Source of the DNA: RGIG4074 sp964459165
GTDB taxonomy: Bacteria; Bacillota; Clostridia; Christensenellales; Borkfalkiaceae
DNA: 5,401 nucleotides
Direction: 5' to 3'
NCBI GenBank assembly: GCA_964459165.1
Contig: CAYWKM010000069.1
Coordinates: 1 to 5,401, forward strand
The notes beneath the pieces are model-generated. The model had not been told where the DNA came from. It ran no database searches and saw nothing but the letters and a program-made list of their open reading frames with translations. Both the position numbers and the translations under genes were made by a program. This document shows, one piece after another, positions 1-5,401 of the stretch. Each line of letters starts with the position of its first letter. Position 1 is the stretch's first letter.

Positions 1-19
1 AAAACTTCGGGCGTTTTTT
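1..19 (-). terminator. Half of a probable intrinsic terminator after rseP, cut by the window edge
   Basis: Read on the minus strand, 17 nt after the rseP stop there is a run of six A followed by CGCCCG and then AAGTTTT to the window end. Read on the plus strand it is CGGGCG followed by six T. This is what one arm of an A-flanked, T-tailed bidirectional terminator looks like, with the loop at the edge. The second arm would be CGGGCG plus T-run just outside the window, so the call is an inference. If right, transcription of the operon stops after rseP. Confidence 0.45.
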
Positions 20-35
20 CGCGGAATCATAACCC

Positions 36-1124
36 TTATATAAATTGCAAAATATCTACCAAAATAGCAAAACCGAAAATCGCTACAAACCCGACGACGT
101 TAATGACGGCTTCCACCTTTCTGTTCAACGGTTTTTTCCTGATCCATTCGATCGCCGTCAGAATAATCTTGCTCCCGTCGAGCGCGGGAATGGGTAGGAG
201 ATTGAACACCGCGAGATTCACGCCGATGTACGCCGCGATTTCAAGAAAGGACTGAACGCTCTGCGACGCGACCTGCGACGTTATCTTGATCGTCGTGATC
301 GGTCCGCCGACGGCGGTCAAGGCAAGCTTGCCCGTCAAAAGCTCGCCCAATGTCTGTAAAATCGTTCCGCCGATGCGGAAAGAATAAGCGAAACTTCGCC
401 CGATCATGGAAAAGAAGCCGAAACGCACGGGAACGCCTCCCATAGAAGTGACGCCGATCGCATAGAGAAGCGTATTGGTATCCGAAAGGTTGACGAAGTC
501 CGCGTCCGCCTGCAACATGATTTTTACCGTCGCGCTCTCGCCTTCGCGGATCAGAGAGACTTCCACGAGGTCTCCCTGCTTCTTTCCGTTAATCGCGGAG
601 ATATAATCGGTAAGCACATAAGTGTTCTTTCCTTCGATTTTCGTGACGATATCCCCTTCCTTTAAACAATATTCGGCGGGGACGGAGGGCTCCTCCGCAA
701 CGGAATACACTTGATATTCGTACTGACCGAACCCGAAAAAAAGCCCGAAAACGAGCAGGAGAGCCAAAAGATAGTTCATCAGAGGACCGGCGAAAAGCAC
801 GACGATCCTCTTCCACGGCGCACGGTTGGAAAAGAGATAGGGATTGTCTTGATCCGCGTTATCGTCGTCTTCTCCGGCGAAGGCGCAATAGCCGCCGAGC
901 GGGAGGAGGCGTACGGAAAATTGTTCGTCGGAGCTTTCGTTCTTTTTCTTAAAGAGAGCGGGTCCGAACCCGATGGAAAATTCGTTTACTTTAAATTTAA
1001 GAATTTTGCCCGCCGCGTAATGCCCGAATTCATGGACGGTGACCATGACGAGCAGAATGGCGACGGCGAGGAGAACGGCTCCTATATTCTTCATGACGGA
1101 TACAAAGCTTAATAAATTAATCAT
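36..1124 (-). CDS. rseP: Site-2 intramembrane zinc metalloprotease (RseP/RasP, M50B family)
   Basis: Membrane metalloprotease of the site-2 protease family, which cuts transmembrane segments of regulators (anti-sigma factors) and remnant signal peptides; the B. subtilis homologue is RasP. The zinc motif HEFGH is at 31-35 inside the first hydrophobic helix (about 14-33), and the third ligand motif NLLPIPALDG is at 308-317 with D316. Other family marks are LPLGGY (74-79), FAGPLMN (111-117) and GGPITT (273-278). A single PDZ-like domain sits near 135-210 between membrane helices, and the C-terminus (about 341-362) is hydrophobic. Length 362 is at the short end (RasP is about 420), with no sign of a break. 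Start at 1124 is supported by AAAGGA overlapping the dxr stop; a later Met at residue 11 has no ribosome binding site. Substrate unknown: no anti-sigma gene is in the window. Probably the last gene of the operon. Confidence 0.96.
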   Translation of the reverse strand: MINLLSFVSVMKNIGAVLLAVAILLVMVTVHEFGHYAAGKILKFKVNEFSIGFGPALFKKKNESSDEQFSVRLLPLGGYCAFAGEDDDNADQDNPYLFSNRAPWKRIVVLFAGPLMNYLLALLLVFGLFFGFGQYEYQVYSVAEEPSVPAEYCLKEGDIVTKIEGKNTYVLTDYISAINGKKQGDLVEVSLIREGESATVKIMLQADADFVNLSDTNTLLYAIGVTSMGGVPVRFGFFSMIGRSFAYSFRIGGTILQTLGELLTGKLALTAVGGPITTIKITSQVASQSVQSFLEIAAYIGVNLAVFNLLPIPALDGSKIILTAIEWIRKKPLNRKVEAVINVVGFVAIFGFAILVDILQFI

Positions 1125-1126
1125 GT

Positions 1127-2275
1127 TTATCCTTTACGCGATATGCAGTCGAGAGCGTATTTTCTTGCGAGGAAATCGGTTTCCTTCAACGTTTCGTAAT
1201 CGACGACCTTCTCCCCCCGAATGCGGTTTAACGTCCCCTCGATAGTTTCGGCAATCGCGGGAAAAGATATTCTTCCGTTTAAAAACGCCTTTACCGCAAC
1301 CTCGCCCGCGCCGTTTAACGCGCACGGGTAATTGTCGCCGCGTTCGATCGACTGCAAAGCGAGATCGTAACAGGGAAAACGCTTCCTTTCGAGCGGAAGA
1401 AAGCGAATCGCGCCGAGCTTGACGAAATCCACGCTCTCCACGTCGCTTGCAAAGCGTTCGGGATAGGTGAGCGCGAGCTGAATGGGGATCTCCATAGAAG
1501 GATAGCTCATTTGAGCGAGAATCGCGCCGTCGTCGAATTCCACCATGGAGTGAATGATGCTCTCCGGTTGGACAATCGTCTGGATTTTTTCCAGCGGCGC
1601 GCGATACAGCCATTTCGCTTCGATCACTTCGAATCCCTTATTGAGAAGGGTCGCGCTGTCGATCGTTATCTTAGCCCCCATCTTCCACGTCGGATGCTTC
1701 AACGCGCTTTCGGCGGTAACCGTCTTTAAACGCTCCTCGTCGTAAGAATAAAAAGGACCGCCGCTCGCCGTGATGATGAGCTTCTTATACCTTCCGTGCG
1801 CGTTAAAATGAAGCGCTTGCCATAGAGCGGAATGTTCGCTGTCGATGGGAGAAAGAGCGATCCCCTCTTTTTCGACGGCGGGCATGACGATTTCGCCGCC
1901 GCAGACGAGCGTCTCTTTGTTTGCGAGAGCAATTTCCTTTTTCTCCTTGATTGCCCGCAGCGTATAACGCAATCCGGCAAAGCCCGTCGCGGCGATCAAA
2001 GCGACGTCGCCGTATTCCACGGCGGACAGGGAAGCCTCCTCTCCGAAGGAAAAGGACGTCCCGTCGGGAATTTCTTCTTTTATTCCTTTTGCGGCTTTCT
2101 CGTCCGCGAGAGCGGCATATTCCGGACGGAACTCCCGGATTTGACGTAAAAAGCGTTCGGCGTTGCTTCCGGCTACCATGGATACGATTTTGAATTTTTC
2201 GGGATAGCGGCGCACGACGTTACACACCTGCATACCGATAGAACCCGTAGAACCAATCAGAGCAATATTTTTCAT
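1127..2275 (-). CDS. dxr: 1-deoxy-D-xylulose 5-phosphate reductoisomerase
   Basis: Converts DXP to 2-C-methyl-D-erythritol 4-phosphate with NADPH and a divalent metal; this is the first committed step of the MEP route to isoprenoids and the target of fosmidomycin. With the chosen start the protein has 382 residues, normal for the family. Seen: the NADPH-binding GSTGSIG (8-14) right at the N-terminus, LANKETLV (117-124), the metal ligands D145 and E147 in PIDSEHSA plus E216 in LNKGFEVIEA, the substrate-loop TASGGPF (169-175) and HPTWKMG (194-200). The reading frame stays open upstream to an ATG at 2362, adding 29 residues unlike the family and translating through a hairpin. I chose 2275 because the Rossmann motif normally begins a few residues from the start, and because AGAGG lies ten bases upstream. 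Stop is 2 nt before rseP. Also called ispC. Confidence 0.97.
   Translation of the reverse strand: MKNIALIGSTGSIGMQVCNVVRRYPEKFKIVSMVAGSNAERFLRQIREFRPEYAALADEKAAKGIKEEIPDGTSFSFGEEASLSAVEYGDVALIAATGFAGLRYTLRAIKEKKEIALANKETLVCGGEIVMPAVEKEGIALSPIDSEHSALWQALHFNAHGRYKKLIITASGGPFYSYDEERLKTVTAESALKHPTWKMGAKITIDSATLLNKGFEVIEAKWLYRAPLEKIQTIVQPESIIHSMVEFDDGAILAQMSYPSMEIPIQLALTYPERFASDVESVDFVKLGAIRFLPLERKRFPCYDLALQSIERGDNYPCALNGAGEVAVKAFLNGRISFPAIAETIEGTLNRIRGEKVVDYETLKETDFLARKYALDCISRKG
1130..1135 (-). promoter_or_regulatory. Ribosome binding site of rseP inside the end of dxr
   Basis: AAAGGA (minus strand) is made by the last Lys-Gly codons of dxr and sits five bases ahead of the ATG at 1124. It fixes the rseP start and implies that ribosomes finishing dxr are close to the rseP start, a layout typical of translational coupling. 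Confidence 0.75.
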
Positions 2276-2285
2276 GAAAGTATTT

Positions 2286-2290
2286 CCTCT
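2286..2290 (-). promoter_or_regulatory. Ribosome binding site deciding the dxr start
   Basis: AGAGG (minus strand) ends ten bases before the ATG at 2275, slightly long spacing but followed by AAA. It lies just downstream of the hairpin and supports the 382-residue Dxr over the longer frame beginning at 2362. Confidence 0.7.
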
Positions 2291-2297
2291 ATAGAAA

Positions 2298-2323
2298 ACG
2301 CCTGCATCTGTTACGGCAGGCGT
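2298..2323 (-). terminator. GC-rich hairpin between cdsA and dxr, possible weak terminator or attenuator
   Basis: A perfect 8-bp inverted repeat, ACGCCTGC and GCAGGCGT, with a 10-nt loop. On the transcribed minus strand the stem is followed directly by TTTC, giving four T in a row counting the last stem base, so the tail is short for an intrinsic terminator. A ninth G-U pair could extend the stem. It sits 25 nt after the cdsA stop and 22 nt before the dxr start, outside the accepted coding regions. It could cause partial termination, stabilise the upstream RNA 3' end or mark a processing point. The structure is visible; the function is inferred. On the plus strand the run of seven T lies well beyond the stem, so a terminator in that direction is less likely. 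Confidence 0.5.
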
Positions 2324-2348
2324 CTTACGTATTCTTTTTTTATACTTA

Positions 2349-3284
2349 TTAAGCAATATCAATAATTATGACAAAAACCACATAAACGAACGCCGCCGTA
2401 AACATCGTGCCGTCGATACGATCGAGAATGCCGCCGTGCCCGGGCAGAAGCCTGCCCATATCCTTGATCCCCGCCTTACGTTTGATACAGCTTTCCACCA
2501 GATCGCCGATTTCCGTCATAAACGCCGCGACGATCCCGACGACGAAAATAACGGCGAGATCGATTGCGAGAGAGTCGCTCACGAACGAAAACGATCTGAC
2601 AATCAAGCGATAGACGAGAAGATAGACGACTGCGCCGACGCCGCCGCCGAGCAGTCCGCCAAGCCCGCCGATCATCGTCTTTTTCGGACTGATCGTCGGA
2701 GCCATTTTCTTAGGGAAAAACTTGCCGAGATATTTGCCGAATAAATAGGCGAAGCAGTCGGAACAAGGAGAGGCGACGAACACGAACAATACGGCAAAGG
2801 CGGAATAGGAAGGGAGGTGATTCGTCATGAGAAGAAAGCCGAGAATTGCCGTGGGGTAGAAACAGGCAAAGATAGCGCAGCCCGTTCCGCCGAGCGTAAC
2901 GCCCTCATACTGTATCACGAGGAGCAAAACCAAAGCCAAGGATACGCCGATAAAGCAAATAAAGACGGATTGCAGACCGAAGCTCAAAAAGGTTTCCGTA
3001 AGGACATAAGCGGGAGTAAAGAGAATCGCATACGCCCACACGGCGATTTTTTGCGCCCGCGTAATCCCCGTGGACGGCTCCGCGCCGTTTTCTCTGTCCG
3101 TATTCGCTTTAAAATCGAACGCGTGAAGCATTTCGTAGGTGCCGAAGAGCGAAAACGCGTAAATGGGAATATCAAAGAAAAAGTCGAGCTTTAACAGTAC
3201 CTTTAAAACATAAAAGGCGACGAGTGTGATGAGATAACACGCGCCCGTGATCAATCTTTGAATTGGCGTAGGTAAACCTTTCAT
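2349..3284 (-). CDS. cdsA: Phosphatidate cytidylyltransferase (CDP-diacylglycerol synthase)
   Basis: Integral membrane enzyme that makes CDP-diacylglycerol from CTP and phosphatidic acid, the branch point for phosphatidylglycerol, cardiolipin and other phospholipids. The protein is 311 residues, somewhat longer than the commonest 260-290, with the extra length apparently in a hydrophilic loop near 56-78. Hydrophobic segments spread along the chain (about 10-30, 80-125, 133-172, 205-230, 240-258, 294-310) fit a multi-pass membrane protein. The complete CTP_transf_1/CdsA family signature is present at 265-291: S265, K268-R269, K274-D275, H283-G284-G285 and D288-R289-I290-D291. Upstream blocks SDCFAYLFGKYLG (175-187) and PTISPKKTMIGG (196-207) also match the family. 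Start at 3284 has AGGAG (3292-3296) seven bases upstream, 16 nt after the uppS stop. A hairpin follows the gene before dxr. Confidence 0.96.
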   Translation of the reverse strand: MKGLPTPIQRLITGACYLITLVAFYVLKVLLKLDFFFDIPIYAFSLFGTYEMLHAFDFKANTDRENGAEPSTGITRAQKIAVWAYAILFTPAYVLTETFLSFGLQSVFICFIGVSLALVLLLVIQYEGVTLGGTGCAIFACFYPTAILGFLLMTNHLPSYSAFAVLFVFVASPCSDCFAYLFGKYLGKFFPKKMAPTISPKKTMIGGLGGLLGGGVGAVVYLLVYRLIVRSFSFVSDSLAIDLAVIFVVGIVAAFMTEIGDLVESCIKRKAGIKDMGRLLPGHGGILDRIDGTMFTAAFVYVVFVIIIDIA

Positions 3285-3300
3285 TGAAAAACTCCTATCG

Positions 3301-4020
3301 TTATGATTTCTTCCCGTCTATTTGTTCCTGCGTTTTTCCGTATCTTCTTTTTCTCGTCGAATAATTGTCGATTGCCTTTAATAATTCGTCCTTACCGAAA
3401 TCGGGAAACAATACGTCGCTGAAATACAGTTCCGAATACGCCGCCTGCCATAAGAGGAAATTGGAGAGCCGACATTCTCCTCCCGTCCGGATAATGAGGT
3501 CGGGATCGGGCTGTCCGTTCGTGTAGAGAAGAGAAGAAAAACTTGTCTCCGTTATCCTTTCTCCCCTTTCGATCGCTCTGTTCACCGCTCGGACGATTTC
3601 GGCGCGAGAGCCGTAATTTAACGCCATATTCATGATTCTGTCCGTAAAACGGGAAGAGCGCTCCTCCGCGTCGAGAATCAGCTTTTGAATATCCTTCGGA
3701 AGGACGGAAATATCTCCGATCGCCCGAAAGCCGACGCCGTTTTTGATCAAACGGTCGATGTTCTTCGTAAAATACAGGCGGAACAGACGGAATAATCCGT
3801 CGATCTCCTCGCGCGGACGGGCAAGGTTCTCGGTGGAGAGCGCGTAAACGGTAAAATATTTTACGCCCAGCTCGAAAGCCGCGTCCGCAAGTTCTATCAT
3901 GGTATTTACGCCGTTCTGATGGCCGACGGAACGGAGAAAGCCGCGATTTTTCGCCCATCTTCCGTTGCCGTCCATAATGACGCCGATATGAACGGGAATC
4001 TTTCGTTGATTGCTATCCAT
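3301..4020 (-). CDS. uppS: Undecaprenyl diphosphate synthase (cis-prenyltransferase)
   Basis: Cis-prenyltransferase that condenses isopentenyl diphosphate onto farnesyl diphosphate to make undecaprenyl diphosphate, the lipid carrier for peptidoglycan and other wall polymers; it acts at the cytoplasmic face of the membrane. At 239 residues it is of normal length. The signature HIGVIMDGNGRWAKNRG lies at 11-27 with the catalytic Asp at D17. YALSTENLARP (59-69 region) is the second conserved block. Near the C-terminus IRTGGECRLSNFLLWQ and AYSELYF carry R178, R184 and E197, whose spacing of 6 and 13 matches R194, R200 and E213 of the E. coli enzyme. No residue looks lost. The start is only 4 nt after the frr stop and has no good Shine-Dalgarno, so translation is probably coupled to frr. 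Its substrate pathway is fed by dxr two genes downstream. Confidence 0.98.
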   Translation of the reverse strand: MDSNQRKIPVHIGVIMDGNGRWAKNRGFLRSVGHQNGVNTMIELADAAFELGVKYFTVYALSTENLARPREEIDGLFRLFRLYFTKNIDRLIKNGVGFRAIGDISVLPKDIQKLILDAEERSSRFTDRIMNMALNYGSRAEIVRAVNRAIERGERITETSFSSLLYTNGQPDPDLIIRTGGECRLSNFLLWQAAYSELYFSDVLFPDFGKDELLKAIDNYSTRKRRYGKTQEQIDGKKS

Positions 4021-4024
4021 AATC

Positions 4025-4597
4025 TCAGACGGTCATAAGATCCTTTTCTTTTGCCGCGATCACTCTTTCGATCTTATCCATGTAGGATTTGATTTCCTTT
4101 TCGACGTCGTCCTCGGTCTGCGCCGCTTCGTCTTCGGAAAGCTCTTTCGACGCCTTCATCTTTTTGACGACGTCCATACTGTCTCTTCGGATGTTGCGAA
4201 TCGCCACTTTTCCCTCTTCGCCCAATCTCTTGCAACGCTTTGCAAGATCTCTTCTGGTTTCCTCCGTAAGTTCGGGAAAGGTGAGACGAATGATTTTTCC
4301 GTCGTTGGTTGGCGTAATGCCGATATTCGACTGTAAAATCGCTTTTTCGACCGCCTTTAAGAGGGATTTATCCCAAACGGAAATGATGAGGTTCCTTGCG
4401 TCCTGAACGGTAACGTTGCCCAATTCGATGAGGCGGCTGCTCCCGCCGTAAGCCTCGACCGTCAATTTGTCGAGAATATGGGGGTTGGCTCTGCCCGCGC
4501 GAATGCTTGCAAATTCTTCTTCGAGGGAAGCGATGCTTTTTTCACATTTGTCGTCGAGGTCTAAAAACATCTCCTCGATCTTTTCGTTCTCTATCAT
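4025..4597 (-). CDS. frr: Ribosome recycling factor (RRF)
   Basis: Ribosome recycling factor, which with EF-G and GTP splits the post-termination ribosome so its subunits can be reused. The 190 residues fit the family (about 185). Seen in the sequence: a charged N-terminal helix, the hallmark SIRAGRANP (31-39) followed by LDKLTVEAYGG (42-52), the WDKSLLKAVEKAI segment (75-87) of the small domain, NDGKIIRLTFPELTEETRR (98-116), and the conserved basic VAIRNIRRD helix (131-139) whose arginines contact 23S rRNA in known RRFs. The C-terminus is long charged helix, as expected for the three-helix bundle. Start at 4597 is supported by GGAGG (4607-4611) nine bases upstream; an internal Met at residue 10 has its purine run directly abutting the ATG and is a poorer choice. 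It ends in TGA, the only non-TAA stop here, four bases before uppS. Confidence 0.98.
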   Translation of the reverse strand: MIENEKIEEMFLDLDDKCEKSIASLEEEFASIRAGRANPHILDKLTVEAYGGSSRLIELGNVTVQDARNLIISVWDKSLLKAVEKAILQSNIGITPTNDGKIIRLTFPELTEETRRDLAKRCKRLGEEGKVAIRNIRRDSMDVVKKMKASKELSEDEAAQTEDDVEKEIKSYMDKIERVIAAKEKDLMTV

Positions 4598-4614
4598 AGG
4601 ATTTTTCCTCCAAA

Positions 4615-5334
4615 TTAATTTTCAATCAAAGTGCCGATTTCCTCTCCGCACACGGCGCGGAGCAGCGCGTCCTTTTCAAAGAGCGCGAAACAGAGCACGG
4701 GAATATCGTTATCCTTACACATGGCGGCCGCCGTGGAATCCATCGCCTTTAAATCTTCTTTTAAAATCTCTTTATAAGAAAGATGCGAATATTTCTTTGC
4801 GTTCGCGTTCTTTTTGGGATCGGAATCGTAAACGCCGTCCACGTTTTTCGCCATAAGGAGGACGTCCGCCTTAATTTCGCAGGCGCGTTGAGCCGCAGCG
4901 GTATCTGTGGAGCAATAAGGATTGCCCGTCCCGCAAGCCATAATGACGATTCTGCCCTTTTCGAAATGACGAATCGCCTTCCTTAAAACGTAAGGCTCCG
5001 CAACCTGAATCATGCTCAACGCGGACTGAACGCGGCAGGGAATCCCCCTCTGTTCAATCGCATCCATCATGGCGAGAGAATTCATCATAGTGGCGAGCAT
5101 TCCCATATGATCTGCCGTCGTCCTTTCCATATTCGTACCCTGTTTTCCGCGCCAGAAGTTGCCTGCGCCGATGACGAGAGCAATCTGCACGCCCATTTCA
5201 TGGATTTGAACGATCTGATCGACGACCGAATTGACCACGGCGGCGTTGATGCCGAATTTCTGATCTCCGGCAAGCGCTTCGCCCGAGAGCTTCAAGAGGA
5301 CTCTTTTATACTTAGGTTCCATATACTTCTCCAT
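4615..5334 (-). CDS. pyrH: UMP kinase (uridylate kinase), PyrH
   Basis: Bacterial UMP kinase of the amino-acid-kinase fold. It phosphorylates UMP to UDP with ATP in the cytoplasm, a step of pyrimidine nucleotide synthesis, and the family works as a hexamer. The 239-residue length is normal. Visible motifs are the N-terminal KLSGEAL (15-21), a glycine loop GAGNFWRG (57-64 region; many homologues have GGGN), DHMGMLATMMNSLA (75-88), GTGNPYCSTDTAA (135-147) and VDGVYDSDP (165-173), then AMDSTAAAMCKDNDIPV near 197-213. Two in-frame starts are possible. M1 at 5334 has AAGGA six bases upstream, and M5 at 5322 has GGAG six bases upstream; M5 gives an N-terminus closer to the family's usual length before KLSGEAL. 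I keep the longer form. It is the first complete gene of the window, 17 nt ahead of frr. Identity is certain; the exact start is not. Confidence 0.97.
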   Translation of the reverse strand: MEKYMEPKYKRVLLKLSGEALAGDQKFGINAAVVNSVVDQIVQIHEMGVQIALVIGAGNFWRGKQGTNMERTTADHMGMLATMMNSLAMMDAIEQRGIPCRVQSALSMIQVAEPYVLRKAIRHFEKGRIVIMACGTGNPYCSTDTAAAQRACEIKADVLLMAKNVDGVYDSDPKKNANAKKYSHLSYKEILKEDLKAMDSTAAAMCKDNDIPVLCFALFEKDALLRAVCGEEIGTLIEN

Positions 5335-5340
5335 TGAATA

Positions 5341-5345
5341 TCCTT
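5341..5345 (-). promoter_or_regulatory. Ribosome binding site for the first pyrH start
   Basis: AAGGA (minus strand) lies six bases before the ATG at 5334. A second candidate, GGAG at 5329-5332 inside the first codons, lies six bases before an in-frame ATG at 5322. Both are well placed, so the start is not settled by the sequence alone. Confidence 0.6.
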
Positions 5346-5348
5346 TTT

Positions 5349-5369
5349 ATAGCCGCATTGATAGCCGCA
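5349..5369. repeat. Short direct repeat upstream of pyrH
   Basis: ATAGCCGCA occurs twice, at 5349-5357 and 5361-5369, separated by TTG (12-nt period). It lies just upstream of the pyrH ribosome binding site. Two copies of nine bases may be chance, and no function can be assigned. The rest of 5335-5401 shows no recognisable gene end and no convincing promoter. Confidence 0.4.
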
Positions 5370-5401
5370 GCTTCGTTGAAAGATAGCAAACTTCGCACTG
5401 C

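Noticed and set aside
711..1112. 133-residue plus-strand open frame opposite rseP
   Set aside because: It is antisense to a gene with clear zinc-protease motifs, is very rich in Glu, Lys and Arg, and shows no family resemblance.
1134..1613. 159-residue minus-strand open frame within dxr
   Set aside because: An Arg-rich out-of-frame shadow of dxr, which has intact motifs in its own frame.
2339..2362. Possible promoter before dxr: TTGATA (2357-2362) and TATAAA (2339-2344) on the minus strand
   Set aside because: The spacing is only 12 bases, too short for a sigma-70-type promoter, and AT-rich DNA gives such matches by chance. No better pair was found in the gap.
3392..3958. 188-residue minus-strand open frame within uppS
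   Set aside because: An alternate frame of uppS, full of Arg and Ser as is typical of out-of-frame reading; the uppS frame has all its catalytic motifs.
57..5334. A hidden novel system within the cluster
   Set aside because: All six long frames are recognised housekeeping proteins with complete key residues, and coding sequence fills nearly the whole window, leaving no room for an extra protein gene, CRISPR array, tRNA or mobile element.
5335..5401. Possible promoter upstream of pyrH
   Set aside because: TATAAA-like and TTGC-like strings exist, but no pair has acceptable spacing and good matches; the gene is probably transcribed from further upstream.

Overview
This is a compact housekeeping operon from a bacterium. 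All six recognisable genes lie on the minus strand and read from the right edge to the left: pyrH (UMP kinase), frr (ribosome recycling factor), uppS (undecaprenyl diphosphate synthase), cdsA (CDP-diacylglycerol synthase), dxr (DXP reductoisomerase) and rseP/rasP (site-2 intramembrane metalloprotease). This order is the widely conserved bacterial block that normally follows rpsB-tsf. The protein sequences, the single-PDZ RseP and the GGAGG-type ribosome binding sites suggest a Gram-positive lineage, most likely a Clostridia member of the Bacillota with moderate GC content. No genus can be named from this window. Stops are TAA except for frr (TGA), so the genetic code is standard (table 11).

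Layout from right to left. Positions 5401-5335 are 67 bases upstream of pyrH with a short direct repeat and no recognisable tsf end. pyrH (5334-4615) and frr (4597-4025) are separated by 17 nt carrying a strong GGAGG. uppS (4020-3301) begins 4 nt after frr with no clear Shine-Dalgarno. cdsA (3284-2349) follows after 16 nt with AGGAG. A 73-nt AT-rich gap holds an 8-bp GC-rich hairpin, and then dxr starts at 2275. rseP (1124-36) starts 2 nt after the dxr stop, using a ribosome binding site inside the last dxr codons. The left 35 bases look like half of an intrinsic terminator cut by the window edge, so rseP is probably the last gene of the operon.

The genes link three jobs. PyrH and Frr serve nucleotide supply and translation. 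Dxr (first committed step of the MEP pathway) supplies isoprenoid precursors that UppS elongates into the undecaprenyl carrier for peptidoglycan. CdsA makes the activated phospholipid precursor, and RseP is a membrane protease used in envelope stress or signalling. The window is nearly all coding and looks ordinary. I found no mobile element, CRISPR array, RNA gene, defence system or novel system. The only points worth a second look are junction details: the cdsA-dxr hairpin, start-site ambiguities and the terminator half.
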